From: Mesorhizobium muleiense
GTDB taxonomy: Bacteria; Pseudomonadota; Alphaproteobacteria; Rhizobiales; Rhizobiaceae
Direction: 5' to 3'
Assembly (NCBI RefSeq): GCF_900099905.1
Contig: NZ_FNEE01000028.1
Coordinates: 1-64,000 of the forward strand
DNA length: 64,000 nt
A program made the position numbers and the translations under genes. This document shows positions 46,481 through 54,355 of the stretch, piece by piece. Within the stretch, counting starts at the first letter, position 1; each line of letters begins with the position of its first letter. The notes under the pieces are model-generated. The model saw only the letters and a list, made by a program, of their open reading frames with translations, did not search any database and was not told the DNA's origin.

Positions 46481-46562
46481 CTAGCGCTTTTTAATCTACG
46501 CATCTCAACCTGCGCATCGTGCTTTCCGAGAATCGGTTCCGATTTGCGGGCCGATGCGCTAG
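46481..46562. repeat. Palindromic repeat overlapping the rimI stop
   Basis: Outer arms CTAGCGC (46481-46487) and GCGCTAG (46556-46562); inner arms GCGCATCG (46512-46519) and CGATGCGC (46552-46559); centre with GAATCGG/CCGATTT. The rimI stop codon (46559-46561) lies in the right arm, so the repeat supplies the end of the gene. Confidence 0.8.
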
Positions 46563-47053
46563 CGAAGATCGCGGCGCATGACAAGCGCTCCGGTCGGGCC
46601 GTGCTCGGGCGATCTGTAGTAGTTGGCACGTTTGCCGACCTCGCGGAATCCCAGCCGCCGATAGAGCGCGATCGCGGCGACGTTGGTCTCGTCGACCTCG
46701 AGGAAAAGCGCCTCGGCGCGTTGCGCATGCAGTTCGCGCAGCACCGCATCCATCAGTTGCCAGCCAAGGCCCTGGCGGCGATGGGAGCGCGCCACCGCGA
46801 CAGTCAGGACCTCGCCTTCGCCGGCCGCCAGGCGCGCCAGCACGAAACCGACCGGCGGCTTGGCACCCTGGCCGGTCTCGCGCGCGGCATAGCCGAACAC
46901 CGTGTCCTGCTCGATCAGCGCGGCGAATTCGTCATCACTCCACGGCCGGACGAAATCCTCGCGATGCAGCACCGACAGGGCCGCACTGTCGGCGACCGTC
47001 AGCGGCTCGAGCGCAAAGTCCCTGCGGCGCGGCTGGAGGAAAGGAATGCGCAT
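46559..47053 (-). CDS. rimI: Ribosomal-protein-alanine N-acetyltransferase
   Basis: A 164-residue GNAT protein. The acetyl-CoA motif is VAVARSHRRQGLGWQLMDAV, with LEVDETNVAAIALYRRLGFR after it, as in RimI. RimI acetylates the N-terminus of S18 and is classically next to tsaB. Its ATG overlaps the tsaB stop by one base, so the two are coupled. Confidence 0.9.
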   Translation of the reverse strand: MRIPFLQPRRRDFALEPLTVADSAALSVLHREDFVRPWSDDEFAALIEQDTVFGYAARETGQGAKPPVGFVLARLAAGEGEVLTVAVARSHRRQGLGWQLMDAVLRELHAQRAEALFLEVDETNVAAIALYRRLGFREVGKRANYYRSPEHGPTGALVMRRDLR

Positions 47054-47742
47054 CAGTTTATCTTCCCGGCTCTCTTCCTGGACAGGATAAACCCGGCCTG
47101 CGGCTTGGCGTCAGCTCCGCGCAGATAAAGCGGTTTCGGCTTTTCGCCTTCACCCTTGGCAGCGGCCAGCCGGGCATAGATTGCGATATCCGTAGTGGCG
47201 CTTGTCGGGCCGACGTCGAAGGCGCGCCCGGCCGATGCAGCAATTTGCGTGGCCGCGGTGCCGGCCAGAACCGGAAACCCGTCAACCGCCATGGCGGCGG
47301 CTTGCGAAAGCGTGGCCACCGCGGGACCGTAAATCAAAACGGATGCTTCGTCGTAAAGCGCTGCATCGATCTCCTCGCGGCCGGCGTCGAGCGCGGCCAG
47401 CACGGCGCGGCCGGGAAATGTCTCTTTCGCCTGCGCCGCCAGCGCTTCCAGCGTCGTCACCCCGATTGCCGGGATTTTCAGCGCCAGCGCCAGGCCCCGC
47501 GCCGCCGAGACGCCGACGCGCAGGCCGGTGAAGGAGCCCGGGCCGGTGGAGACAGCGATGGCGCCAAGACCGGCATAGTCGGTGCCGCCGATCGTCAACG
47601 CCTCTTCGATCACTGCCATCAGATGTTCGGCATGGCCCTTGCCGAGATCGAGCACCGAGCGGCCGAGTTCCTTCCCGGCCGCCGCGTCGTAGACACAGGC
47701 GGCGCAGAGATTGGCGGCACAATCGATGGCAAGCAACTTCAT
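47053..47742 (-). CDS. tsaB: tRNA t6A biosynthesis protein TsaB
   Basis: A 229-residue ASKHA-fold protein, partner of TsaD and TsaE in making threonylcarbamoyl-A37 in tRNA. It starts MKLLAIDCAANLCAACVYD and has STGPGSFTGLRVGVSAARG and LAALDAGREEIDAALY. ATG 47742 is chosen since the conserved N-terminus starts there; the longer frame is not conserved. Coupled to rimI. Confidence 0.93.
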   Translation of the reverse strand: MKLLAIDCAANLCAACVYDAAAGKELGRSVLDLGKGHAEHLMAVIEEALTIGGTDYAGLGAIAVSTGPGSFTGLRVGVSAARGLALALKIPAIGVTTLEALAAQAKETFPGRAVLAALDAGREEIDAALYDEASVLIYGPAVATLSQAAAMAVDGFPVLAGTAATQIAASAGRAFDVGPTSATTDIAIYARLAAAKGEGEKPKPLYLRGADAKPQAGFILSRKRAGKIN

Positions 47743-47923
47743 GAGACGGCCGGTTGGCAGCGCCCGCTTGGGGCACAGGGGGTTCGAAAGACAATTTCCC
47801 TGTGCCTGCCATGGCTCGTCCCTGCAAGGGGATAATGCATAAATCGTTTGGCGGCTTCGCTTCGACCTCGCCCAAAAAGAGGTAACTCTCGGCGACCACA
47901 ACCGTCAATGAACCAGTGCCGCA

Positions 47924-48964
47924 CTATGCGGCCTGGTCGATGCGCAGCATGTGATTGTCCCAGACATAGTCCGGCTCGGACCGTGTCGCGCCGCCGGCTT
48001 GGGCTATCTGCCCCGTGCCGGTCGTCGCCATGAAGCTCGTCCCGTCGGGCGCCACGCCGCAGACCTCTGCCAGTGCGCTGGTGGCGACGATCCGGCCGCT
48101 GGCCGCATCGATGATGGCAAGCGAGTTGCCTTCCGGCGAGGACACTGCGACGGTACCGGCAGCAGGGTTGGCGGCGACCGAGCCGATGTAATTCCTGAAG
48201 CCGGACAGCACGTCCTGCGGCATGTCGAGCAGTTGCAGATCCTTGCCGCGCGCGGCGCGGCCGACCAGCAACGGACGATCGCCGCCCGGCCCCCTGTACT
48301 GGCAGCCGAACCAGACCGCGCCGGATTTGTCGGTATCCATATGCCGGATCGAAAGCTGGTGCAGCGCCGGCGGCAATTCGTGCTTTTCGACAAGGTCGCC
48401 GGTAAAGCGGTCGACCAGCACATAAGATGGCTTCATCGTCGCGATGTTGAGCTCGGCGCGGCCATAATCGGGATGCGTCTCGATGCCGCCATTGGCGACG
48501 GCAATCGTCCTGCCATCGCCGAGCAGCAGCAGCTCGTGCGGACCCATGCCATAGGTCGGGAACTCGCCAACGCGCTTGAATTTCGCACGCGTGTCATAGA
48601 CGCCGACCACGCCGGCGGCATTGTCGAAATCGTTCTCGGTGGCGTAGAGCAGCGCACCGTCGGTCGAAAACACGCCGTGGCCGAAGAAATGCCGGCCACT
48701 GATGCTGGCAAAGGTCAGCGGCTCGTCGCGGCCGGTATGGTCGAACACAACCGCGAAAGTGCCGGGCTGCCTGGCAAAGACGACCGAGCGTTTCGACAGC
48801 GGATCGAAGGTGACGTCGTGACCGCGGGCGGGCAGGTCGATGGCATGCAGCACCTTGCCGGCCTCGGACAGGATCGCCGCGCCATAGCTGCCGTCGCGCT
48901 TGACGAAAGCGGTGGCGAAGACGGCGTCCGTGCTAAGCGTCTTCGCCCATGCCGGCGGCGCCAT
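47924..48964 (-). CDS. DUF1513 protein of the imelysin iron cluster
   Basis: About 346 residues from the first ATG (48964), a beta-propeller-like protein of the DUF1513 family, usually beside imelysins and DUF1111 genes. The open frame continues upstream with DRRDFLRAAGAGFVAAMA, which looks like a twin-arginine signal peptide, so the real start is probably near 49028-49036. No ATG, GTG or TTG occurs there in frame, only CTG or ATT, overlapping the imelysin stop. I keep the ATG start but think it too short. Last gene of the operon. Its own function is not known; probably a periplasmic iron-handling role. Confidence 0.75.
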   Translation of the reverse strand: MAPPAWAKTLSTDAVFATAFVKRDGSYGAAILSEAGKVLHAIDLPARGHDVTFDPLSKRSVVFARQPGTFAVVFDHTGRDEPLTFASISGRHFFGHGVFSTDGALLYATENDFDNAAGVVGVYDTRAKFKRVGEFPTYGMGPHELLLLGDGRTIAVANGGIETHPDYGRAELNIATMKPSYVLVDRFTGDLVEKHELPPALHQLSIRHMDTDKSGAVWFGCQYRGPGGDRPLLVGRAARGKDLQLLDMPQDVLSGFRNYIGSVAANPAAGTVAVSSPEGNSLAIIDAASGRIVATSALAEVCGVAPDGTSFMATTGTGQIAQAGGATRSEPDYVWDNHMLRIDQAA

Positions 48965-49032
48965 CGCCGCAACAAAGCCTGCCCCGGCAGCCCTCAGGAA
49001 GTCGCGGCGGTCGATCAGCGACGTTTTCAGAA

Positions 49033-50112
49033 TCAGTCTCCGTCGAGCGACGAGAACCCGGCGGTCAGGCCGAATTCGGCGGTTAGCCTGGTGCCAATCA
49101 GGGTCGAGAGGCTGGATGTCACCAGCGAGAAGTGGTCGAGCTTCTGGCGCAGCGCCGGATCGGCAAGCGCCTTGTCGATCGGGCCTCTGATGGCGGTGGC
49201 GTCGGCGGCGCCGTTGACGAGCTGGATGTGGATCGATTCCGCCATCCAGCGCGCATCGGGCGACAGCGCGTCGCCAAGCTGCGAAGCCTGGAACAGAGCG
49301 TCCATCCCCGAAAGATTTCCGGTCAGCGAACGCGCGGTGTTTTGTGAACGCCAGTAGATCGCCTGTTTCGGCTTGTCGGCCTGCGGGCTACTGCCCAGAA
49401 AACCTTTCAGGCGCACGTCACGGACCATCTCCAGTTCGTTGATGAAGACGCCGACCAATTCGGTCACCGCTTCCGTGCCGTCGCGATAGAGTGCGTTCTG
49501 CGGCCCCGGATTGGCCCAAAGTGCTGCAAAGCCGTCGGGCTTGTTCCAGGCGTCGCTGACCTCGGCGGCAATCGTTTCGATGTTGCCGGCGACGGCCGCG
49601 CCGTAAGCGCAGCGATAGGGATCGTCCCTGCCGGCGAGCCGCTCGGCGCCATCGCCGTAAAGCACGAATTCCAGCGCGCCGAGCCCTTGCATGGCGACGC
49701 TCTTTGTCGCCAGATGGGCCGGATCGGCGGCGGTCCGGTCTTTACTGGCCAACGCCGCCTGCACCTGCCTCAGGCCGATGCTCTTGCGGTCCGGCCAAAA
49801 CAGCATGCGTTCCAGCCGGTTGTTCTGCGTGATCGGTCCGATGCGGATGATCTCGACGACCGACCAGGCATCCACGGTGCCGGAGAATTCGGCACGCGCC
49901 GCATCGAGATGGTCCTGCGAAGGCGCGTCGCACAGCGTCCGCACTGCCTTGCTCAGGCTGTCGGCATGGTCTTTCAGGCGTGCATAGGCCGGGCGGACAA
50001 AGCCGTCGATCGCTCGCTGGATCACGTCGGAAGCCTTCACCGCTGCGGACGCCGGCAATGCGCCGGCGAGGACCAGCGGGAGAACCAGAACAAACGCCAG
50101 ACGCTTCGACAT
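49033..50112 (-). CDS. Second imelysin-family periplasmic protein
   Basis: A 359-residue protein with a signal peptide (LAFVLVLPLVLAGALPASAA) and an imelysin domain (RAIDGFVRPAYARLKDHADS, LERMLFWPDR, and GLGALEFVLYGDGAERL in the place of the HxxE region). It is more diverged than the first imelysin at 52593 and lacks the clear histidine of the family there. Imelysins are periplasmic proteins linked to iron uptake. Its start overlaps the DUF1111 stop by one base. Confidence 0.8.
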   Translation of the reverse strand: MSKRLAFVLVLPLVLAGALPASAAVKASDVIQRAIDGFVRPAYARLKDHADSLSKAVRTLCDAPSQDHLDAARAEFSGTVDAWSVVEIIRIGPITQNNRLERMLFWPDRKSIGLRQVQAALASKDRTAADPAHLATKSVAMQGLGALEFVLYGDGAERLAGRDDPYRCAYGAAVAGNIETIAAEVSDAWNKPDGFAALWANPGPQNALYRDGTEAVTELVGVFINELEMVRDVRLKGFLGSSPQADKPKQAIYWRSQNTARSLTGNLSGMDALFQASQLGDALSPDARWMAESIHIQLVNGAADATAIRGPIDKALADPALRQKLDHFSLVTSSLSTLIGTRLTAEFGLTAGFSSLDGD

Positions 50113-51719
50113 CACAAAGACTCCAGGAATTTGACCAGTGCGGCGCGATCGGGCGCGGCGGCGGCGGCAAAGCGGTCGCGCGCCTTCTGCCCCTCGCCGC
50201 CATGCCACAGGATCGCCTCGGTCAGGGTGCGCGCCCGCCCGTCGTGCAGGAAGAAGGTGTTGCCGTTGACGGTCTGGGTAAGACCGATGCCCCACAGCGG
50301 CGGCGTGCGCCATTCGCTCCCGCTGGCATCGCCCACCGCTTGCCCGTCGGCGAGGCCCGGCCCCATGTCGTGCAGCAGAAAATCGGAATAGGGCCAGATC
50401 AGCTGGAAGGCCTGCGCCTTGTTGGGCGTGCCGCGGCGGGTGACGAATTTCGGCGTATGGCAGGCAATGCAGCCCATGTCGTAGAACAGCTTCTTGCCGG
50501 CCAGCACATCGGGCTTGTCGAGATCGCGCCGCGCCGGCACGGCGAGGTTTTGCGAATAGAAGGTGACCAGGTCCATCACCGGCGGCGGCGCCTCGACTGG
50601 GCCAAGGCGCTCCTGGACGCCGTTGGCCATGGCAAGGCAGTTCTTTTCGGCCGCGGTGCAATCGCCCCAGTGGTTCGGCACTTCCGGCGTCGAAATGCCG
50701 ATGTCGCCGGCGAACGCGTCCGCCGCTTGCTGGCGAATCGAAGGGGTCTGCGCCTTCCAGCCAAAGCGGCCGAGCGTCGGCTCGCCGCTGTGGCCGTCGC
50801 GCACAATATTGGGCTTTCCGGAGATGCCGTCACTGTTGCGATCGTCCGGATCGGCACTGGCGAGAATGTCGGCCGGCGCGATTTGCTCGACCAGGCCGAG
50901 GCCGATCATCGGCGGCGTCAAGCGCGGCGAAAGCGTGGTGTGCGGATCGAGCGGCCCGTTGGCAAGATCATCGACCGAATAACTCGGCTTGCGCAGCCAA
51001 ACCACGGTGCCGTCCGGCAGGGTGACTTTTTGCTCCTGATAGACGACACGCATCCTGCCTTCGCCGCGAAGGCCCGGAACGGCCAGTTCCTGCAATTGCG
51101 AGCCGTAGACCGGATCAGGGAAGTTGAGCACCTTGCCGGCGGCGAGCGCTGCTTTCTCCTCTTCGGTGCTCGCCTGCCGCGCCAGCCGCAGGAACATCGA
51201 GGTGGTGCCGCTGTCGGCTTGCGGCGGATGACCGCGACCGTCCTTCAGATGGCAATTCTGGCACGCCCGCTCGTTGAACAGCGGACCAAGCCCGTCCGAT
51301 GCCTGCGTCGACGAGGGCGATGACACCCAGTTCTTGCGGAAAAGAGCATTGCCGAGCTTGAAGGTGCCTTGTTCCTCGAAAGTGATATTGGCGGAAGATT
51401 GCGAGAAAGCGTCCTTGTTGGCGCCTTTCCGCGACGTGCCGGCGCCACCCTGCATCGGCTCGAACTGCTCGGGCTTGGAGAAATCCCTGGTCGGCCTGGT
51501 GATGGCAATGACGCGCGCCAGATCCTTCGGCGTCAGATCGGCACGGCCGGTGGCGAGACCCGCCGGTTCGGGCGCGCCGGCCAGCGCCGTGGCGGTCAGC
51601 GCGACCACTACGGCAGGCGAAAGCCCACGAAGCCAGCTGTATCGCAGGTTGTGCTGGGACGACAGGCCGCAATCCTCGGCCCGCCGCAAGCGGCGCAAGT
51701 AGTCTAAGCGGCGCCGCAT
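50112..51719 (-). CDS. Di-heme DUF1111 protein (peroxidase-like)
   Basis: A 535-residue secreted protein with two c-type heme sites: ERACQNCHLKDGRG at about residue 155 and GCIACHTPKFVTRR at about residue 420. The N-terminus has a hydrophobic segment (SPAVVVALTATALAGAP) that serves as signal peptide or anchor. DUF1111 proteins resemble di-heme thiol oxidoreductases or peroxidases and occur with imelysins. The role may be redox handling of iron, which is inference. It is 12 bases from the bacterioferritin stop. Confidence 0.85.
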   Translation of the reverse strand: MRRRLDYLRRLRRAEDCGLSSQHNLRYSWLRGLSPAVVVALTATALAGAPEPAGLATGRADLTPKDLARVIAITRPTRDFSKPEQFEPMQGGAGTSRKGANKDAFSQSSANITFEEQGTFKLGNALFRKNWVSSPSSTQASDGLGPLFNERACQNCHLKDGRGHPPQADSGTTSMFLRLARQASTEEEKAALAAGKVLNFPDPVYGSQLQELAVPGLRGEGRMRVVYQEQKVTLPDGTVVWLRKPSYSVDDLANGPLDPHTTLSPRLTPPMIGLGLVEQIAPADILASADPDDRNSDGISGKPNIVRDGHSGEPTLGRFGWKAQTPSIRQQAADAFAGDIGISTPEVPNHWGDCTAAEKNCLAMANGVQERLGPVEAPPPVMDLVTFYSQNLAVPARRDLDKPDVLAGKKLFYDMGCIACHTPKFVTRRGTPNKAQAFQLIWPYSDFLLHDMGPGLADGQAVGDASGSEWRTPPLWGIGLTQTVNGNTFFLHDGRARTLTEAILWHGGEGQKARDRFAAAAAPDRAALVKFLESL

Positions 51720-51731
51720 TCCGGCATGTCC

Positions 51732-52217
51732 CTAATCCGCCTCGTCGGCCGATGCGGCGTTGAGCTGGCCGTATTTTTCCTCGCCGATCGAGGCGAGCAG
51801 GTCGAGTTGCGTCTCGAGGAAGTCGATGTGACCTTCCTCGTCGGACAACAAATCCTCGAACAGCTTCATCGTCACATAGTCACCTGCTTCGTCACAAATC
51901 TCGCGCGACCGTTTGTAGGCAGTGCGCGCGTCATACTCGCCGGCAAGATCCGATTCGAGCACTTCCTTGACATTCTGTCCGATGCGCAGCGGCGCTACCG
52001 ACTGCAGGTTCGGATGGCCTTCAAGGAAGATGATGCGGGCCACGAGCCGGTCGGCATGGTGCATCTCCTCGATCGATTCCGCGCGTTCCTTCTTTGCCAG
52101 CTTGGCGTATCCCCAGTCTTCCAGCAGGCGGAAATGCACCCAGTACTGATTGACTGCTCCAAGTTCCAGAAACAGAGCCTCGTTAAGCCGCTCTATGATC
52201 TGTTGTTCGCCTTTCAT
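51732..52217 (-). CDS. bfr: Bacterioferritin
   Basis: A 161-residue ferritin-fold iron-storage protein that forms 24-mer shells with heme between subunit pairs. Ferroxidase ligands are seen in ALFLELGAVNQYW (Glu), SIEEMHHADRL (Glu, His, with the heme Met between) and LSDEEGHIDFLE (Glu, His). ATG 52217 is chosen because the conserved MKGEQQIIERLNEAL starts there. It overlaps the bfd gene by 35 bases. Confidence 0.96.
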   Translation of the reverse strand: MKGEQQIIERLNEALFLELGAVNQYWVHFRLLEDWGYAKLAKKERAESIEEMHHADRLVARIIFLEGHPNLQSVAPLRIGQNVKEVLESDLAGEYDARTAYKRSREICDEAGDYVTMKLFEDLLSDEEGHIDFLETQLDLLASIGEEKYGQLNAASADEAD

Positions 52218-52494
52218 GGGTTCTGCTCCCGTATTGGACGCGCAGGCCTCTGACGCGATCCAGGTGTGAAACGACATCCACGCCGCTCGCCTCCGAGCGG
52301 GCGTGGTAATTTTCGGTTACCCGAATGATCGTTTCGACCACATTTGGGAAGCAGCCGCAACAGCGACCACGCTTCTGCATGGCATGATAGATCTTCGCCG
52401 GCACGATAAGCTGCCAAGGGTCCTGATCCAGCAGCCCGACGATCGTCTGCTCAATCTCCTTCTCGGTGATGATGTTGCAATGGCAGATCAGCAT
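52183..52494 (-). CDS. bfd: Bacterioferritin-associated ferredoxin
   Basis: A 103-residue protein whose N-terminal 60 residues form the Bfd [2Fe-2S] domain: MLICHCNIITEKEIEQTI with CxC, and RCCGCFPNVVETI with CxxC. Bfd donates electrons to bacterioferritin to release stored iron. The last 40 residues are arginine-rich, not part of the Bfd fold, and overlap the start of bfr in another frame. It follows the first imelysin by 98 bases. Confidence 0.9.
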   Translation of the reverse strand: MLICHCNIITEKEIEQTIVGLLDQDPWQLIVPAKIYHAMQKRGRCCGCFPNVVETIIRVTENYHARSEASGVDVVSHLDRVRGLRVQYGSRTHERRTTDHRAA

Positions 52495-52552
52495 TATTTG
52501 CTCTGTGTGGCTGACGGCGCGTGCTCGGCGCCATGTGGCTTATTTTCTTAGT

Positions 52553-52579
52553 GGAGCCTGGGCTTTCGGTTCGGGCTCC
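52553..52579 (-). terminator. Hairpin between the first imelysin and bfd
   Basis: GGAGCC (52553-52558) pairs with GGCTCC (52574-52579) with a 15-base loop; a T-run is poor. It could attenuate or process the long transcript. Confidence 0.4.
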
Positions 52580-52592
52580 GGGCATCGACGCC

Positions 52593-53894
52593 TTACTGAA
52601 ACACCTTGTCCGGCGCATCGAGGCTGTCCGAGCCCTCGAAGGCGATGGCATTGAGTTTCAGGGTGCCGACGGCGCGTTCGATCGACTTGGTCTGATCGAC
52701 CAGCGCGTCGATCGCTGCCTGCACGGTGGCGTTGCCTTGCGTATTGCCTTCGCCGATCTGCTGGTCATAGGCCTCGCCGCCAAGCGCCCGCGCCTTGATG
52801 GCTTCCATCTTGGCGACGGTGCCATCTAGCTTGTCCGACAATTCCTTGTCGACCGCCGGATCGGCCTCCTTGACCATGTCGGATACCGACGGTCCTTCGA
52901 CGACGGTGCCGTCGAGGCGGGTGTAGCTGCCCTTATAGGCGGCGCGAATGCCGACGGCATCGTAGAGATGGGAATCGTAGGTGTTGTCGGAGAAGCAGTC
53001 ATGCTCCTCTTCCGGGTCGTGCAGCAGCAGGCCGAGCTTCATGCGCTCGCCGGCGAGTTCGCCATAGGACAGCGAGCCCATGCCGGTGAGGATGGTCGAG
53101 ACGCCGGCTTTCGGCTCGCCATCTGCAAGGTTCTTGCGGGCGGCGCCGCCTTCCTTCCAGTCGTCGACCATGTCCTGCAGATCGGAAACCAGAAGCTCGC
53201 TCGCCGACTTCAGGTACTGCGCGCGACGATCGCAATTGCCGCCGGTGCAGTTGGCGAGGTCGTAGTCGGTATAGGGCCGTTCGCCAGCGCCCGGGCCGGT
53301 GCCGTGCAGGTCCTGGCCCCACAGCAGGAATTCGATGGCGTGATAACCGGTCGCCACATTGGCCTCGATGCCGCCGGCCTCCTGCAGCGTGCCGGAGAGG
53401 AACTCGGGAGTAAGATTGGTGGCGTCGATCTTCTTGCCGTCGATCTCGATCGACTTGTTGGCGATCACATTGGCGGTATACAGCGCATTCGCGTCCGACT
53501 CGGTGCCGTAGTTCTCGGCGACATAATCGATCAGGCCTTCGTCCAGCGGCCAGGCGTTCACCTTGCCTTCCCAGTCGTCGACGATGGCGTTGCCGAAGCG
53601 ATAGACTTCGGTCTGCTGATAGGGAACGCGCGACGCTTTCCAGGCCTCGCGGGCGGCAATCAGCGTTTCCACCGAAGGCTTGGCGAGCAGCGCGTCGACG
53701 GCCTTGTCGAGCGCCTGCGCCGCGGTCAGCGAATCCTCATATTTGGCGAGCGCAATATCGGAATAGGTCTTGATGACCGCCTTGGCATCGGTTTCCGCCT
53801 TGGCCGGCAGCACGAATATCGCCGCCGTCAAGGCCACCGTGGCGCCGATCGCTGCAAGCCTGCTGCCATATCGCGCCGTGATCATCGCTCTCAT
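52593..53894 (-). CDS. Imelysin-family iron-regulated protein
   Basis: A 433-residue periplasmic protein. The signal peptide includes AIGATVALTAAIFVLPAKAE. The imelysin/M75 domain follows, with the HxxE motif in GYHAIEFLLWGQDLHGTG and WPLDEGLIDYVAENYGTES. Members of this family are induced by iron limitation and are thought to bind iron. ATG 53894 is preceded by GGGAG. It is the first long gene of the operon, with a 37-codon ORF and an ICE-like site upstream. Confidence 0.9.
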   Translation of the reverse strand: MRAMITARYGSRLAAIGATVALTAAIFVLPAKAETDAKAVIKTYSDIALAKYEDSLTAAQALDKAVDALLAKPSVETLIAAREAWKASRVPYQQTEVYRFGNAIVDDWEGKVNAWPLDEGLIDYVAENYGTESDANALYTANVIANKSIEIDGKKIDATNLTPEFLSGTLQEAGGIEANVATGYHAIEFLLWGQDLHGTGPGAGERPYTDYDLANCTGGNCDRRAQYLKSASELLVSDLQDMVDDWKEGGAARKNLADGEPKAGVSTILTGMGSLSYGELAGERMKLGLLLHDPEEEHDCFSDNTYDSHLYDAVGIRAAYKGSYTRLDGTVVEGPSVSDMVKEADPAVDKELSDKLDGTVAKMEAIKARALGGEAYDQQIGEGNTQGNATVQAAIDALVDQTKSIERAVGTLKLNAIAFEGSDSLDAPDKVFQ

Positions 53895-53916
53895 GATTGT
53901 CTTCTCCCTCGGGAAT

Positions 53917-54030
53917 TCAGTGAAATGCCGGCGCCAAAGGCGCGTCGGCAGGCAATCGGCGCCAAGGCAGGTCCATGCCATTGAGCGAGATACAGGCCGC
54001 GGCATAGCGCGGTTTGCGGAAGAAAGACAT
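53917..54030 (-). CDS. Small ORF, 37 residues, leader of the iron operon
   Basis: ATG 54030 is preceded at seven bases by a perfect GGAGG, stronger than the sites of most genes here. It encodes MSFFRKPRYAAACISLNGMD and 17 more residues ending LAPAFH, with TGA at 53917-53919. The imelysin start is only 22 bases downstream and the ICE-like site lies 129 bases upstream, so it is probably translated from the same transcript. No family is recognised. It might be a small functional protein or a leader peptide coupling translation to imelysin. Confidence 0.6.
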   Translation of the reverse strand: MSFFRKPRYAAACISLNGMDLPWRRLPADAPLAPAFH

Positions 54031-54159
54031 CGAAATGCCTCCAATCGAAAGGGTTCAAGGCCCAGACATCAAAGGGATGCGCTTGACGCGCACGCTTCCA
54101 TAAAGCGATGAAGGTGCCGGAAGTCAACCAATTTCAGAGAGAAAAGCCAATTGAAACAA

Positions 54160-54182
54160 CAGTTTAGAATTATTCTAAACTG
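54160..54182. promoter_or_regulatory. Irr-type ICE palindrome
   Basis: A perfect palindrome: CAGTTTAGAAT, one central T, ATTCTAAACTG. It contains TTTAGAA-3 bases-TTCTAAA, matching the iron control element bound by Irr in rhizobia. It lies in the 461-base divergent gap, upstream of the 37-codon ORF and imelysin (minus) and of the reductase gene (plus, ATG 54356). The rest of the gap (54183-54355) shows no clear element. Confidence 0.8.
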
Positions 54183-54355
54183 CAAGTATCAACTTTAGCC
54201 GTATTTGCCGCGCCGCCGTCGAACGAACGATTGACAGACCGCCATTCCGGGTGCGACCCGCAAGGGTGGTCTTGCGGCGGCGTCAGACAATCGCCACTTG
54301 GCGAGACGTCCTAGACTTGGATAACGCCTAGGAGAGATGAGGAATTGGGGCTGCG

